DNA of 64,000 nt from Helicobacter cappadocius (GTDB lineage: Bacteria > Campylobacterota > Campylobacteria > Campylobacterales > Helicobacteraceae), in assembly GCF_030688855.1 (NCBI RefSeq), contig NZ_JAUYZK010000008.1, positions 30,143 to 94,142 of the forward strand, written 5' to 3'. Positions 1 to 8,305 of the stretch are shown here, piece by piece. The position numbers and the translations under genes are program-made. The notes below the pieces were generated by a model. The model saw nothing but the letters and a program-made list of their open reading frames with translations, searched no databases and had not been told where the DNA came from. Each line of letters starts with the position of its first letter. Within the stretch, counting starts at the first letter, position 1.

Positions 1-1
1 C

Positions 2-1582
2 TGTAATTTTGTTCTTACTAACGATCAGGAACGTTCTATTAAAGAGATTTTTGCTGATATTAGTAGTGGAAAAGTGATGGATAGGCTTTTGAGTGGAGAT
101 GTTGGCTTTGGTAAGACAGAAGTCGCACTCAATGCTATTTTTGCGGTATATAAAAGCGGTTACCAATCTGCATTGATTGTGCCTACAACTCTACTATGTA
201 ATCAACACTTTAATACACTCAAAAAGAGATTAGAATCTTTTGGTATAAGAGTTGCCAAGCTTGATAGATTTGTAAAATCCCATAAAAACCAAATTCTCAA
301 ACAACTTCTTGATGGAGATATTGATGTGATAGTGGGAACACATTCACTACTTAATGCAAGGTTTAAAAACTTAGGTTTGATTGTGGTAGATGAGGAACAT
401 AAATTTGGCGTGAAGCAAAAAGAAAATATCAAAGATCTCAGCAAAGATTCTCATCTTCTAAGCATGTCTGCAACCCCAATACCTAGAACTTTAAATATGG
501 CACTTTCGCAAATAAAAGGAATGAGTTCATTGCTTATTCCTCCTACTCAAAAACAACCCAATAAAACATTTGTGAAAGAAAATACCCCTGCTTTATTGAA
601 GGAAATCATTCATAGGGAATTGCGTAGAAATGGTCAGGTATTTTATATTCATAATAATATTGCTACAATAGATAAGATCAAAAAACAAATTCAAGAACTC
701 GTTCCAAATCTAAAAATCGCTATTTTGCACTCTCAAATTCATTCTGAAGAAAGTGAAGATATTATGATTGATTTTGCCGATGGAAAATATCATATGCTTT
801 TATGTACTTCTATTGTGGAATCTGGAATACATCTTCCAAATGCCAATACAATCATTATTAATGAAGCAGATAAATTTGGACTTGCTGATTTGCATCAACT
901 TAGAGGAAGGGTAGGACGTGGAAATAAAGAAGGGTTTTGTTATTTTCTTGTAAATGAGAAAAAAACCATTACAGAGGAAGCGCAAAAACGTCTTCTTGCA
1001 TTAGAAAAGAACTCTTATTTGGGAAGTGGGGCATCTATTGCTTATCATGATCTTGAAATAAGAGGGGGTGGAAATCTTATTGGACAAGCTCAAAGTGGTC
1101 ATATAAAAAATATTGGTTATGGTCTTTATTTGAGAATGCTCGAGGAAGCTATAACGCAGTTAAGTGGCTCAAATATTCAAAATCCAGCAAGTGTAGATAT
1201 TAAACTCAGTGTGAGTGCTTATCTCAATCCTGAACTCATTATAAGTGATAGACTTAGACTTGAATTATATAGACGTTTATCCTTATGTAAAGAAATAGCT
1301 GAGGTCTATGAAATAGAAGGCGAGATTGAAGATAGATTTGGAAAGCCTGATATAATGACTCTACAATTCTTGCAGATTATTATGATAAAGATTTTGGCAA
1401 ATTCTCTTCAAATAAAAGCGATTTCTAATTATGCACAAAACATAACCATAATCTACAATAACGATGTCAAAGAAACAATACTAGCCTCAAGTAAAGATGA
1501 TGATGATATTTTAAATATAATCTTAGAAACCTTGCGTAAAAAAATACCCAAACAAACAGATCAGCAAGATAAGGATCGATAG
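2..1582 (+). CDS. mfd: Transcription-repair coupling factor Mfd, 3' part
   Basis: C-terminal half of Mfd, the ATP-dependent translocase that removes RNA polymerase stalled at DNA lesions and recruits UvrA. The reading frame is open from base 2, so the gene starts before the window. Visible are the Walker A motif GDVGFGKTEVA (bases ~98-130), the Walker B box DEEH, SATPIPRT (motif III), the 'LHQLRGRVGRG' helicase motif VI and the TRCF tail typical of the family. About 526 residues are present; the full protein is about 1000 in Helicobacter. uvrA, its functional partner, lies in the same window on the other strand. Identification is secure; only the N-terminal UvrB-like and RNAP-interaction domains are missing because of the window edge. 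Confidence 0.96.
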   Translation, partial: CNFVLTNDQERSIKEIFADISSGKVMDRLLSGDVGFGKTEVALNAIFAVYKSGYQSALIVPTTLLCNQHFNTLKKRLESFGIRVAKLDRFVKSHKNQILKQLLDGDIDVIVGTHSLLNARFKNLGLIVVDEEHKFGVKQKENIKDLSKDSHLLSMSATPIPRTLNMALSQIKGMSSLLIPPTQKQPNKTFVKENTPALLKEIIHRELRRNGQVFYIHNNIATIDKIKKQIQELVPNLKIAILHSQIHSEESEDIMIDFADGKYHMLLCTSIVESGIHLPNANTIIINEADKFGLADLHQLRGRVGRGNKEGFCYFLVNEKKTITEEAQKRLLALEKNSYLGSGASIAYHDLEIRGGGNLIGQAQSGHIKNIGYGLYLRMLEEAITQLSGSNIQNPASVDIKLSVSAYLNPELIISDRLRLELYRRLSLCKEIAEVYEIEGEIEDRFGKPDIMTLQFLQIIMIKILANSLQIKAISNYAQNITIIYNNDVKETILASSKDDDDILNIILETLRKKIPKQTDQQDKDR

Positions 1583-1602
1583 TTTTGTTGGTATGTGTTT
1601 TG

Positions 1603-1608
1603 TATAAT
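1603..1608 (+). promoter_or_regulatory. Sigma-70 -10 box for first DUF1090 gene
   Basis: TATAAT preceded by TG (TTGTATAATC), an extended -10, lies 30 bases before the TTG start at 1638. Helicobacter vegetative promoters rely mainly on the -10 element, so no -35 box is claimed. Confidence 0.6.
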
Positions 1609-1637
1609 CAGATGAAACTTCAAAAGAGGAGAAGGGA

Positions 1638-2036
1638 TTGGTTAAGATTTTACTTGTAAGTGCAGTTTTGGGAGGGATTGTTTATGCAGGTCCTGTTTGT
1701 GATTTTAAGCTAAATGATTTAAAATCTCAGATTGATTATGCAAAAAAGAAAGGTTTTGAAGATAAAGCAAAACAATTAGAGGTAAAGCTATCGGATTTTT
1801 CAAAGACATGTCGAGATTCTGATATCTTAGAAGAGATCAATCAAAACATAAAGAATACTCAAAAAAATCTACAAAGTGCAAGATCAGCACTCCATCAGGC
1901 ACAAATAGATGGCAATGCACATAATCTCAGACAAGCACAGATTGACTACAAGGTTGCCAATATGCAGTATATTGCTGCTAAACAGGAAATGTTGAGAATG
2001 AAGGATTTGATTAAAAGCTCAGGGAATAAAAAATAA
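1638..2036 (+). CDS. DUF1090-type periplasmic coiled-coil protein (copy 1)
   Basis: Small exported protein of unknown function. It starts with TTG at 1638 after a strong AGGAGAAGG ribosome site. The first ~17 residues are a hydrophobic signal peptide ending near YAG, followed by GPVCDF and a charged helical body predicted to form a coiled coil, with a second Cys about 40 residues later. The pattern 'C...IxYAxxxG...LexxLxxxxxxC' matches what I know of the YqjC/DUF1090 family of proteobacterial periplasmic proteins. It is a tandem paralogue of the next gene, and each has its own -10 box. Function is not known; family assignment is by pattern recognition. Confidence 0.8.
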   Translation: MVKILLVSAVLGGIVYAGPVCDFKLNDLKSQIDYAKKKGFEDKAKQLEVKLSDFSKTCRDSDILEEINQNIKNTQKNLQSARSALHQAQIDGNAHNLRQAQIDYKVANMQYIAAKQEMLRMKDLIKSSGNKK

Positions 2037-2038
2037 GA

Positions 2039-2044
2039 TATAAT
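2039..2044 (+). promoter_or_regulatory. Sigma-70 -10 box for second DUF1090 gene
   Basis: TATAAT spans the region just after the first DUF1090 stop codon (GATATAATC), 37 bases ahead of the next ATG, so the second copy can be transcribed independently. Confidence 0.55.
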
Positions 2045-2080
2045 CTAAGGCCTTAAATAATTTTATAGACGGAGATAAAA

Positions 2081-2485
2081 ATGAAAAAGATAATAGTTTT
2101 AAGTTTTGTTGCTTGCGGTATTTTATTGGCAGGTCCTGTGTGTGATTTTAAAGAAAAAGATGTTCAAAATCAAATAGATTATGCCAACAAACATGGACAT
2201 AAAGACAAAATTTCAGGACTCAAAAAAGCTCTCAAAGAGTTACAAAAACACTGCAAAGATGATGTTGTCATAGCTGAAATCAAAACAGATATCACAAAAT
2301 TAGAACAAAAAATAACAGAAGTCAAGCAAAAGCTTTCAGAAGTTCAAGCCAAAGGAAAATCAGATAGGATCAAAAAAACAGAGATGAAACTTAAAATGGT
2401 GCAAACTGAACTTGATTCCAAAAAACAAGAACTGAAAAAAATGGAAGATTTGCTCACTCCACCAGCTTCTAAATCTTCAAAGTAG
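2081..2485 (+). CDS. DUF1090-type periplasmic coiled-coil protein (copy 2)
   Basis: Paralogue of the preceding gene: signal peptide (residues 1-17), then GPVCDF, the motif QIDYANKHGHKDKI, a second Cys near residue 52 and a lysine/glutamate-rich coiled coil to the end. The ATG at 2081 follows GGAGAT. The two proteins share the first third almost motif for motif and diverge in the C-terminal helix, which suggests an old tandem duplication. The DUF1090 family has no settled role; envelope stress or structural roles would be guesses. Confidence 0.82.
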   Translation: MKKIIVLSFVACGILLAGPVCDFKEKDVQNQIDYANKHGHKDKISGLKKALKELQKHCKDDVVIAEIKTDITKLEQKITEVKQKLSEVQAKGKSDRIKKTEMKLKMVQTELDSKKQELKKMEDLLTPPASKSSK

Positions 2486-2497
2486 TAGCATTTTTGG

Positions 2498-2503
2498 TAT
2501 GAT
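2498..2503 (+). promoter_or_regulatory. Extended -10 (TGGTATGAT) before antiporter gene
   Basis: TGGTATGAT fits a TGn-extended -10 box about 31 bases before the ATG at 2534, in the 48-base gap after the DUF1090 gene. Confidence 0.4.
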
Positions 2504-2533
2504 TTCATAAAATTTTATCTTTCAAGGGATTTT

Positions 2534-4072
2534 ATGAGTTATGCCGATTCTATCTTAAGTTTATTGGTTCCCCTGTGTGTTATTGTGATGGTTTTTGCTA
2601 CCAAAAGAGTCGTTCTCTCGCTTTTTGTGGGAATTGTTCTAGGTGGTGTGATGATGAATTACCAACACTTGATGGGAACCTTTAATTATATCTATGAAAA
2701 AATCTCCACCGTTCTTTATAGCTTTGAACCTACACAAGATGGAACATCTATTTTGGTATTGAAATATTCCAGTATCTATGTATTTGGTTTTTTGATTGTA
2801 TTGGGTATTCTTACGCAGACCATTTCTCATTCAGGTGCAGTGAATGCCTTTGTAAAATGGGCACGTCATCGTATTAAAACACCTCAAGGATCAGAATTTA
2901 TTGCTTTTATAGCAGGTATTATTATTTTTATTGATGACTATTTTAATGCTCTAACTGTTGGTCAGATTTCCAAATCTCTTAATGATGCTAATCATTCCAC
3001 AAGAGAACGTTTGGCTTATGTGATTGATTCCACATCTGCACCTGTTTGTATTTTGATGCCTATTTCGAGCTGGGGGGCGTATATATTGGGAATTATGCAT
3101 TCAAGTGTCCCTGAATCTGTAGGAGATGGATTATTTGTATTGATACATAGTGTATGGAGTAATTATTATGCTTGGTTTGCTCTTTTGGCGGTATTTTTAA
3201 CGATATATTGGCAGATAAATCTCCCTGCAATGGTTAAAAATAAAAATATTGGGGTGAGGGATTTTCTTTCTAGCGAAGAACTGAATAAACCTTCAAGTTC
3301 TGTGTGGTTATTGATTGTTCCTGTGATTGTGTTGATAATATCGATTGCATTTATGATTTTATGGACAGGATTTGAAGCAGGAAGACAAAACACTCTTTTT
3401 TCTATGTTAAAAAACACTGATACCGCATTTTCGCTTTTTTATGGAGGGCTTTTTGCGTTGATAGTGAGTGTTTTGATCTCTATTAGACATTTAAATAAAT
3501 CATCCTTTATTTTGATGGTAACTGATGGAATCAAGAGTATGCTCCCAGCGATTTTAATATTGATTTTGGCATGGGCGATAGGGCCTGTGATTAGTGATGA
3601 TATGCAAACAGGTGTATATCTTGCCAATATCAGTAAAGATTTTTTATCTGAGAGTGCGGGATTAGCCATGCCAATGGTACTTTTTGCCATTTCAGGTTTT
3701 ATAGCTTTTGCTACAGGAACGAGTTGGGGGACTTTCGCAATTATGTTGCCTATTGGAGTTAGTTTGGCAATAGCTTCAGGAGGAGATGCTATTCTTTGTA
3801 TTTCTTCTGTTTTGGCAGGAGCAGTATATGGCGATCACGCTTCTCCTATTTCAGATACCACGATTTTATCTGCAACGGGAGCTGGATGTTCTGTGCAAAG
3901 CCATTTTATTACTCAGTTTCCCTATGCAAGTACCGCAGCAGTTGTGGCTATGATTAGTTTTGGAGTGGCGAGTTTTAGTTCTTCTATTATGATTGGTTAT
4001 GTCATAGGTATTATTTTGCTTGTCGGGATATTTTATTATTATAAGGCATTTTTGAGCAAAAAGATTTTTTAA
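2534..4072 (+). CDS. NhaC-family Na+/H+ antiporter
   Basis: Inner-membrane secondary transporter of about 512 residues with roughly 12 hydrophobic segments. The central signature IIFIDDYFNALTVG (residues ~132-145) followed by 'STSAPVCILMPISSWGAY' and the late 'GAVYGDHASPISDTTILSATGAG' are hallmarks of the NhaC/YuiF antiporter superfamily, where acidic residues in the membrane carry Na+ and H+. ATG at 2534 after AAGGGA. It stands between the DUF1090 pair and glnA with its own promoter. A transport role is firm; the exact substrate (Na+/H+ or another exchange) is inferred from the family only. Confidence 0.85.
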   Translation: MSYADSILSLLVPLCVIVMVFATKRVVLSLFVGIVLGGVMMNYQHLMGTFNYIYEKISTVLYSFEPTQDGTSILVLKYSSIYVFGFLIVLGILTQTISHSGAVNAFVKWARHRIKTPQGSEFIAFIAGIIIFIDDYFNALTVGQISKSLNDANHSTRERLAYVIDSTSAPVCILMPISSWGAYILGIMHSSVPESVGDGLFVLIHSVWSNYYAWFALLAVFLTIYWQINLPAMVKNKNIGVRDFLSSEELNKPSSSVWLLIVPVIVLIISIAFMILWTGFEAGRQNTLFSMLKNTDTAFSLFYGGLFALIVSVLISIRHLNKSSFILMVTDGIKSMLPAILILILAWAIGPVISDDMQTGVYLANISKDFLSESAGLAMPMVLFAISGFIAFATGTSWGTFAIMLPIGVSLAIASGGDAILCISSVLAGAVYGDHASPISDTTILSATGAGCSVQSHFITQFPYASTAAVVAMISFGVASFSSSIMIGYVIGIILLVGIFYYYKAFLSKKIF

Positions 4073-4140
4073 TATCAACTAGCTTGTGATATAGAAAGTG
4101 TGGATTTAAAATCTTCTGTATATCTTATTATATTTTTTGG

Positions 4141-4155
4141 TAAGATTTTATCTTA
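4141..4155. promoter_or_regulatory. Palindrome upstream of glnA
   Basis: TAAGATTTTATCTTA is a perfect 6-bp inverted repeat with a 3-base centre, about 40 bases upstream of the likely glnA -10. It could be an operator, or part of a weak terminator for the preceding gene. No regulator is assigned. Confidence 0.3.
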
Positions 4156-4193
4156 TATGTTGATATTTTAGTTAGGTTTTTACAATACAATGG

Positions 4194-4199
4194 TAGAAT
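4194..4199 (+). promoter_or_regulatory. Likely glnA -10 (TGGTAGAAT)
   Basis: TAGAAT preceded by TGG, 33 bases before the glnA ATG; a second candidate TACAAT lies ~13 bases upstream. The sigma-54 pattern is not seen here, unlike glnA of many other proteobacteria. Confidence 0.45.
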
Positions 4200-4231
4200 T
4201 TGTGATAAATTTATTTAGAAAAGGGTAGGTT

Positions 4232-5677
4232 ATGGGTATTCCTAGATACAGTAAGCCAGAGCTTATTAAAGATTTTTTTTCTTTTTGTAAGGACAATGAT
4301 GTGGAATTTGTGGATTTCAGATTCACTGATATTAAGGGTGTATGGCATCATATGGCTTATTCTATTAGTGCACTCAGCGAGGAGACTTTCCATAATGGTA
4401 TCCCATTTGACGCGAGTTCTATCAAAGCGTGGCAACCTATCCAGCATTCTGATATGATACTTTTGCCTGAACCAATTAGATATTTTATTGACCCATTTAC
4501 AGCTGATACGACTGTTGTTGTTTTTTGCGATGTGTGGGATATATATAAAGATCAACCTTATGAGAGATGTCCAAGAAGTTTGGCAAAGAAGGCTGTAGAA
4601 CATTTGAAAAAAACAGGCATTGGTGATATGGTTTATATTGGACCAGAGAATGAATTTTTTATCTTTGATTCTATCAAAATCAGAGATGCTGTAAATTGTC
4701 AATATTATGAAATAGATAGCGAAGAAGGCGAATGGAATCGAGATAGAAGTTTTGAAGGTGGCATTAATTCAGGACATAGACCTGGAACAAAAGGTGGTTA
4801 TTTTCCTGTTCCGCCAGTAGATTCGATGATGGATTTGAGAGCAGAGATTGTAAAAGTCCTTAATCAGGTTGGTTTGGAAACATTTGTGGTTCATCATGAA
4901 GTAGCACAAGGACAAGGTGAAGTTGGCGTTAAATTTGGTGATTTGGTTGAAGCAGCTGATAATGTTCAAAAACTCAAATACGTCGTAAAAATGGTAGCTC
5001 ATCTCAATGGCAAAACAGCTACATTCATGCCAAAACCACTTTTTGGAGATAATGGAAGTGGTATGCACACACATGTGAGCATTTGGAAGGCAGGAGAAAA
5101 TCTCTTTAGTGGTCAAAAATATCAAGGTTTGAGTGATTCTGCACTCCATTTTTTGGGTGGAGTTTTAAAACATGCTAGAAGTGTTGCTGCTTTTACAAAT
5201 GCTTCTACAAACTCTTATAAAAGGCTTATTCCAGGATTTGAAGCTCCATCTATTTTGACTTATTCAGCTCAAAATAGAAGTGCGAGTGTGAGAATTCCTT
5301 ATGGCGTATCTGGGAAAAGTGCTCGATTAGAATTCCGTTTTCCTGATAGCTCTGCTAATCCTTATCTTGCATTTTCTTGCATTTTGATGGCAGGTTTAGA
5401 TGGTATTGTTAATAAAACAGATCCTGGTGAGCCAATGGATATTGATTTATTTGAGCTTACACTTGACGAAATTCGAGAAAAAGGCATCAAACAAATGCCT
5501 CATACTCTTAGAACAGCAATGGAAGAAATGCTTTTAGATAGAAAATACCTTAAAGAAGGTGATGTGTTCACAGAGAGTTTTATTCAGATTTATAAGAGTT
5601 TTAAATTTGAAACTGAAATTTGGCCTTGGGAAGGACGTCCTCATCCATTTGAGTTTATTTCTACTTACTCTTGTTAG
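4232..5677 (+). CDS. glnA: Glutamine synthetase type I
   Basis: Makes glutamine from glutamate, ammonia and ATP; cytoplasmic dodecamer. 481 residues, matching the length known for Helicobacter GlnA. Metal/substrate motifs are clear: [10 protein letters not shown] (~residue 137), [23 protein letters not shown], and 'NRSASVRIP'. In enterobacterial GSI-beta enzymes the adenylylated tyrosine sits in a motif like NLYDLPPEE; here the aligned stretch is [10 protein letters not shown], with Phe at residue ~407. The enzyme therefore should not be switched by adenylylation at this position, as has been noted for H. pylori. ATG at 4232 follows AAAGGGTAGG. No glnB/glnD neighbours are seen. Confidence 0.97.
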   Translation: MGIPRYSKPELIKDFFSFCKDNDVEFVDFRFTDIKGVWHHMAYSISALSEETFHNGIPFDASSIKAWQPIQHSDMILLPEPIRYFIDPFTADTTVVVFCDVWDIYKDQPYERCPRSLAKKAVEHLKKTGIGDMVYIGPENEFFIFDSIKIRDAVNCQYYEIDSEEGEWNRDRSFEGGINSGHRPGTKGGYFPVPPVDSMMDLRAEIVKVLNQVGLETFVVHHEVAQGQGEVGVKFGDLVEAADNVQKLKYVVKMVAHLNGKTATFMPKPLFGDNGSGMHTHVSIWKAGENLFSGQKYQGLSDSALHFLGGVLKHARSVAAFTNASTNSYKRLIPGFEAPSILTYSAQNRSASVRIPYGVSGKSARLEFRFPDSSANPYLAFSCILMAGLDGIVNKTDPGEPMDIDLFELTLDEIREKGIKQMPHTLRTAMEEMLLDRKYLKEGDVFTESFIQIYKSFKFETEIWPWEGRPHPFEFISTYSC

Positions 5678-5684
5678 CTTTCTC

Positions 5685-5702
5685 TCCCTCTTTTTAGAGG
5701 GA
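5685..5702 (+). terminator. Hairpin after glnA
   Basis: TCCCTCT-TTTT-AGAGGGA forms a 7-bp stem eight bases after the glnA stop. The downstream run is only weakly T-rich, so termination is plausible but not certain. Confidence 0.5.
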
Positions 5703-5767
5703 TATTACAAAATAAAAATTCCACTTATCATCTTTTCAAAATAATTTCTATGATTTAATCTCATTTT

Positions 5768-5785
5768 TTGGCACACTAATTGCTT
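5768..5785 (+). promoter_or_regulatory. Sigma-54 (RpoN) promoter of flgE
   Basis: TTGGCACACTAATTGCTT matches the sigma-54 consensus TTGGCAC-N5-TTGCTT exactly, with the GG and GC pairs 12 bases apart. It sits 36 bases before the flgE ATG. In Helicobacter the hook genes are class II genes driven by RpoN and FlgR, so the position is as expected. Confidence 0.93.
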
Positions 5786-5820
5786 TTAGAATACAAAATA
5801 TAAAATTCCAAAGGATTTGT

Positions 5821-7971
5821 ATGCTTAGGTCTATGTGGTCTGGTGTGAGTGGTATGCAAGCTCACCAAATAGCGCTTGATGTAGAGAGTAATAATATTGC
5901 CAATGTTAATACGGTTGGTTTCAAGTATTCTAGAGCTTCATTTGTTGATATGCTTTCGCAAATAAAGCTGATAGCAACTTCTCCATATAAAAATGGATTA
6001 GGTGGTCAGAATGATTTTTCAGTAGGTCTTGGTGTAGGTATTGATGCAACTACAAAGGTATTTTCACAGGGTAATACTCAAAATACTGATGTAAAAACAG
6101 ATCTAGCCATTGAGGGAGAAGGATTTTTTGTTATCAGTCCCGATAGAGGAACCACACGTAATTATACAAGAGATGGTGAATTTGTATTTGATGCAAATGG
6201 AAATCTTGTTACCACTGGTGGTTATGTTGTGCAGGGTTGGGTGCGAGATGATATTAAAAACTCTTCAAAAATGAGCGAGACAGATTTTTTCAAAGTTGAT
6301 AACACAGGACCTTTAAAAAATATTCAGATTGATCCAGGCATGGTAATGCCTGCAAGAGCAACTACTGAAGTCTCGCTTAGAGCAAATTTGAATGCTGGTA
6401 GACATGTGGATCAAATGGCAAGTATTTTTGCTTTAGATTCTAGTGCAAAAACTCCATCTGATGGTATTAATCCTGTCTATGATTCAAAAACCAATCTGAC
6501 ACAGATGGCAGAAGATGTGGGTGCACTGTTTAATCAAGACGGAGATGCGTTTGCCTTAAATGAAAATCAGGGTATATGGGTAAGTTATAAAACCTCTCAC
6601 ATGGTAAATGAGATTGTTCCATCAGATACGACCAATACAATTGGACTTAATGGTACTCAAATTTCTTTCACCAACGATTCAGCAGTGAGTGGTGTTTCCA
6701 CTCTTGTAGCAGCTCAAAATGCTATCAATGCGGTAAAAGATAAGACAGGTATAGAAGCATATGTAAATGGCGGACTTTTGAGTTTAGAGAATAAAAATGA
6801 GCTTGACGGAGATGAAAAAGTCAAAAATATTCGCGTTACAGCTTCAGGAACCGGAGCTTTTTCTAGTTTTATACAAGGAGATGCGGATATTACATCATTT
6901 AGGTATAGATATACCAAATCAGTCAGTCCAGATTCTGCTACTGGGCAGTTTAGAACCACTGAAGATTTAAGGGCATTGATGCAATATGATGCCAATATGA
7001 TAAAAGAACCTACTAAGGCTTATAGTGAAAGTACCGCTTCAGTTTCAGTTACCGTAAATAAATATGGTATGTTTGAAATTGCTAACAAAGATAATGGAGA
7101 TAATGAAAAACAAAATTTGAATCTTTTTGTCAGTGGTTATGCTTCTGAGAATGTTACAAACAATGTTTTGTTTAAAGATACAATGAAATCACTTAACACA
7201 GCCTCTCTTATTGAAGGTGGAACAGCTACAAGTACTTCGAAAATTGGTCATGCTATCCATACAACTAGCATTGATATGATTGACAGTTTAGGTACTAAGC
7301 ACACGATACGATTTGAGTTTTACAAGACAGGTGGAGCAGAGTGGAATTTTAGAGCAATCGTGCCTGAACCTTCAGAGATTTATGGCTCCTCTCCTAGCAG
7401 ACCCAATGTATTTGAAGGAGGAAAACTTCGATTTAATAGTGATGGAAGCTTAGCAGGTATGAACCCTCCTGTTTTACAGATCGATCCTAAAAATGGATCA
7501 GATGCTCCCCAAAGAGTTAATCTAAAATTTGGTCTTTCTGGAACATTTGGAGGGCTTACTAGTGTGGATAAAATATCAGAGACTTATGCTATTAATCAAG
7601 ATGGCTATCAAGCTGGAGATTTGATGGATGTGAGATTTGATTCAAATGGTTCTTTGCTTGGTGCATTTAGCAACGGAAAATCTCTTGCACTTGCTCAGGT
7701 TGCACTTGCAAACTTTGCCAACAATACAGGTTTACAATCAGAAGGAGGAAATGTTTTTTCTGCTTCAGGAAACTCAGGCGAAGCGATGATTGGAGCAGCA
7801 AATACTGGTAGAAGAGGCGGGGTCTCTGGTTCAAAGCTTGAGATGAGTAATGTGGATTTAAGTCGAAGCCTCACTCAACTTATCGTTGTTCAACGTGGAT
7901 TTCAGGCAAATTCAAAGGCAGTTACGACCTCTGATCAAATTTTAAATACCCTACTCAATCTTAAGCAATAA
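5821..7971 (+). CDS. flgE: Flagellar hook protein FlgE
   Basis: Structural subunit of the flagellar hook, exported by the flagellar type III system. 716 residues, close to the ~718 of H. pylori FlgE and much longer than enterobacterial FlgE because of extra surface domains. N-terminal MLRSMWSGVSGMQAHQIALD with the following 'NNIANVNTVGFK' rod/hook signature and C-terminal 'RSLTQLIVVQRGFQANSKA' both belong to the D0 coiled-coil region conserved in all rod/hook proteins. Transcribed alone from the sigma-54 promoter at 5768-5785 and closed by a strong terminator. Confidence 0.97.
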   Translation: MLRSMWSGVSGMQAHQIALDVESNNIANVNTVGFKYSRASFVDMLSQIKLIATSPYKNGLGGQNDFSVGLGVGIDATTKVFSQGNTQNTDVKTDLAIEGEGFFVISPDRGTTRNYTRDGEFVFDANGNLVTTGGYVVQGWVRDDIKNSSKMSETDFFKVDNTGPLKNIQIDPGMVMPARATTEVSLRANLNAGRHVDQMASIFALDSSAKTPSDGINPVYDSKTNLTQMAEDVGALFNQDGDAFALNENQGIWVSYKTSHMVNEIVPSDTTNTIGLNGTQISFTNDSAVSGVSTLVAAQNAINAVKDKTGIEAYVNGGLLSLENKNELDGDEKVKNIRVTASGTGAFSSFIQGDADITSFRYRYTKSVSPDSATGQFRTTEDLRALMQYDANMIKEPTKAYSESTASVSVTVNKYGMFEIANKDNGDNEKQNLNLFVSGYASENVTNNVLFKDTMKSLNTASLIEGGTATSTSKIGHAIHTTSIDMIDSLGTKHTIRFEFYKTGGAEWNFRAIVPEPSEIYGSSPSRPNVFEGGKLRFNSDGSLAGMNPPVLQIDPKNGSDAPQRVNLKFGLSGTFGGLTSVDKISETYAINQDGYQAGDLMDVRFDSNGSLLGAFSNGKSLALAQVALANFANNTGLQSEGGNVFSASGNSGEAMIGAANTGRRGGVSGSKLEMSNVDLSRSLTQLIVVQRGFQANSKAVTTSDQILNTLLNLKQ

Positions 7972-7977
7972 TTTTTT

Positions 7978-8010
7978 ATCAAATAGGACTTAAAACTCCT
8001 ATTTGATTTT
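7978..8010 (+). terminator. Rho-independent terminator after flgE
   Basis: ATCAAATAGGA and TCCTATTTGAT form a perfect 11-bp stem with an 8-base loop, followed by TTTT, starting 7 bases after the flgE stop. A T run on the other side makes it potentially bidirectional. Confidence 0.88.
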
Positions 8011-8305
8011 AAACTCACTTTCTTATAATCTTAGAATATCGATTTTTACAGCGTTGTTGTTTTCCCTATTTCCCAAATATCTAAAATATATGTTTTTATC
8101 ATTTACAAAAGGTACTTAAAACTTATGCCTTTACTTATGGATTCAAAATGATTATTCATGCATAAACTTTTACAATCAATTTTCAATATAGCTCAATAAG
8201 ATGCAATAGAAAAATTTCAAAAATCTATTCAGAAGTGCTTTAAAATTGATAAAATATATTTTCAAAATTAAAATCAAACTTCCAACCACAAATAAAGGAA
8301 TACAA
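8011..8305. other. Intergenic spacer flgE - SNF transporter
   Basis: AT-rich spacer of about 295 bases with no convincing gene on either strand. It holds scattered -10-like hexamers, for example TATAAT in 'TCTTATAATCTTAG' near 8025, but no recognisable operator, RNA or repeat. The upstream in-frame extension of the next gene to 8246 is rejected in favour of the ATG at 8306. Confidence 0.6.

Noticed and set aside
4271..4280. T8 run near the start of glnA as a contingency tract
   Set aside because: Short T runs are common in this AT-rich DNA and lie in an essential gene in frame; no second frame with a gene product is seen.
8246..8305. Upstream extension of the SNF transporter
   Set aside because: The extra 20 codons are Lys/Ile-rich, have no ribosome site, and the ATG at 8306 has AAAGGA and gives the expected short N-terminus.
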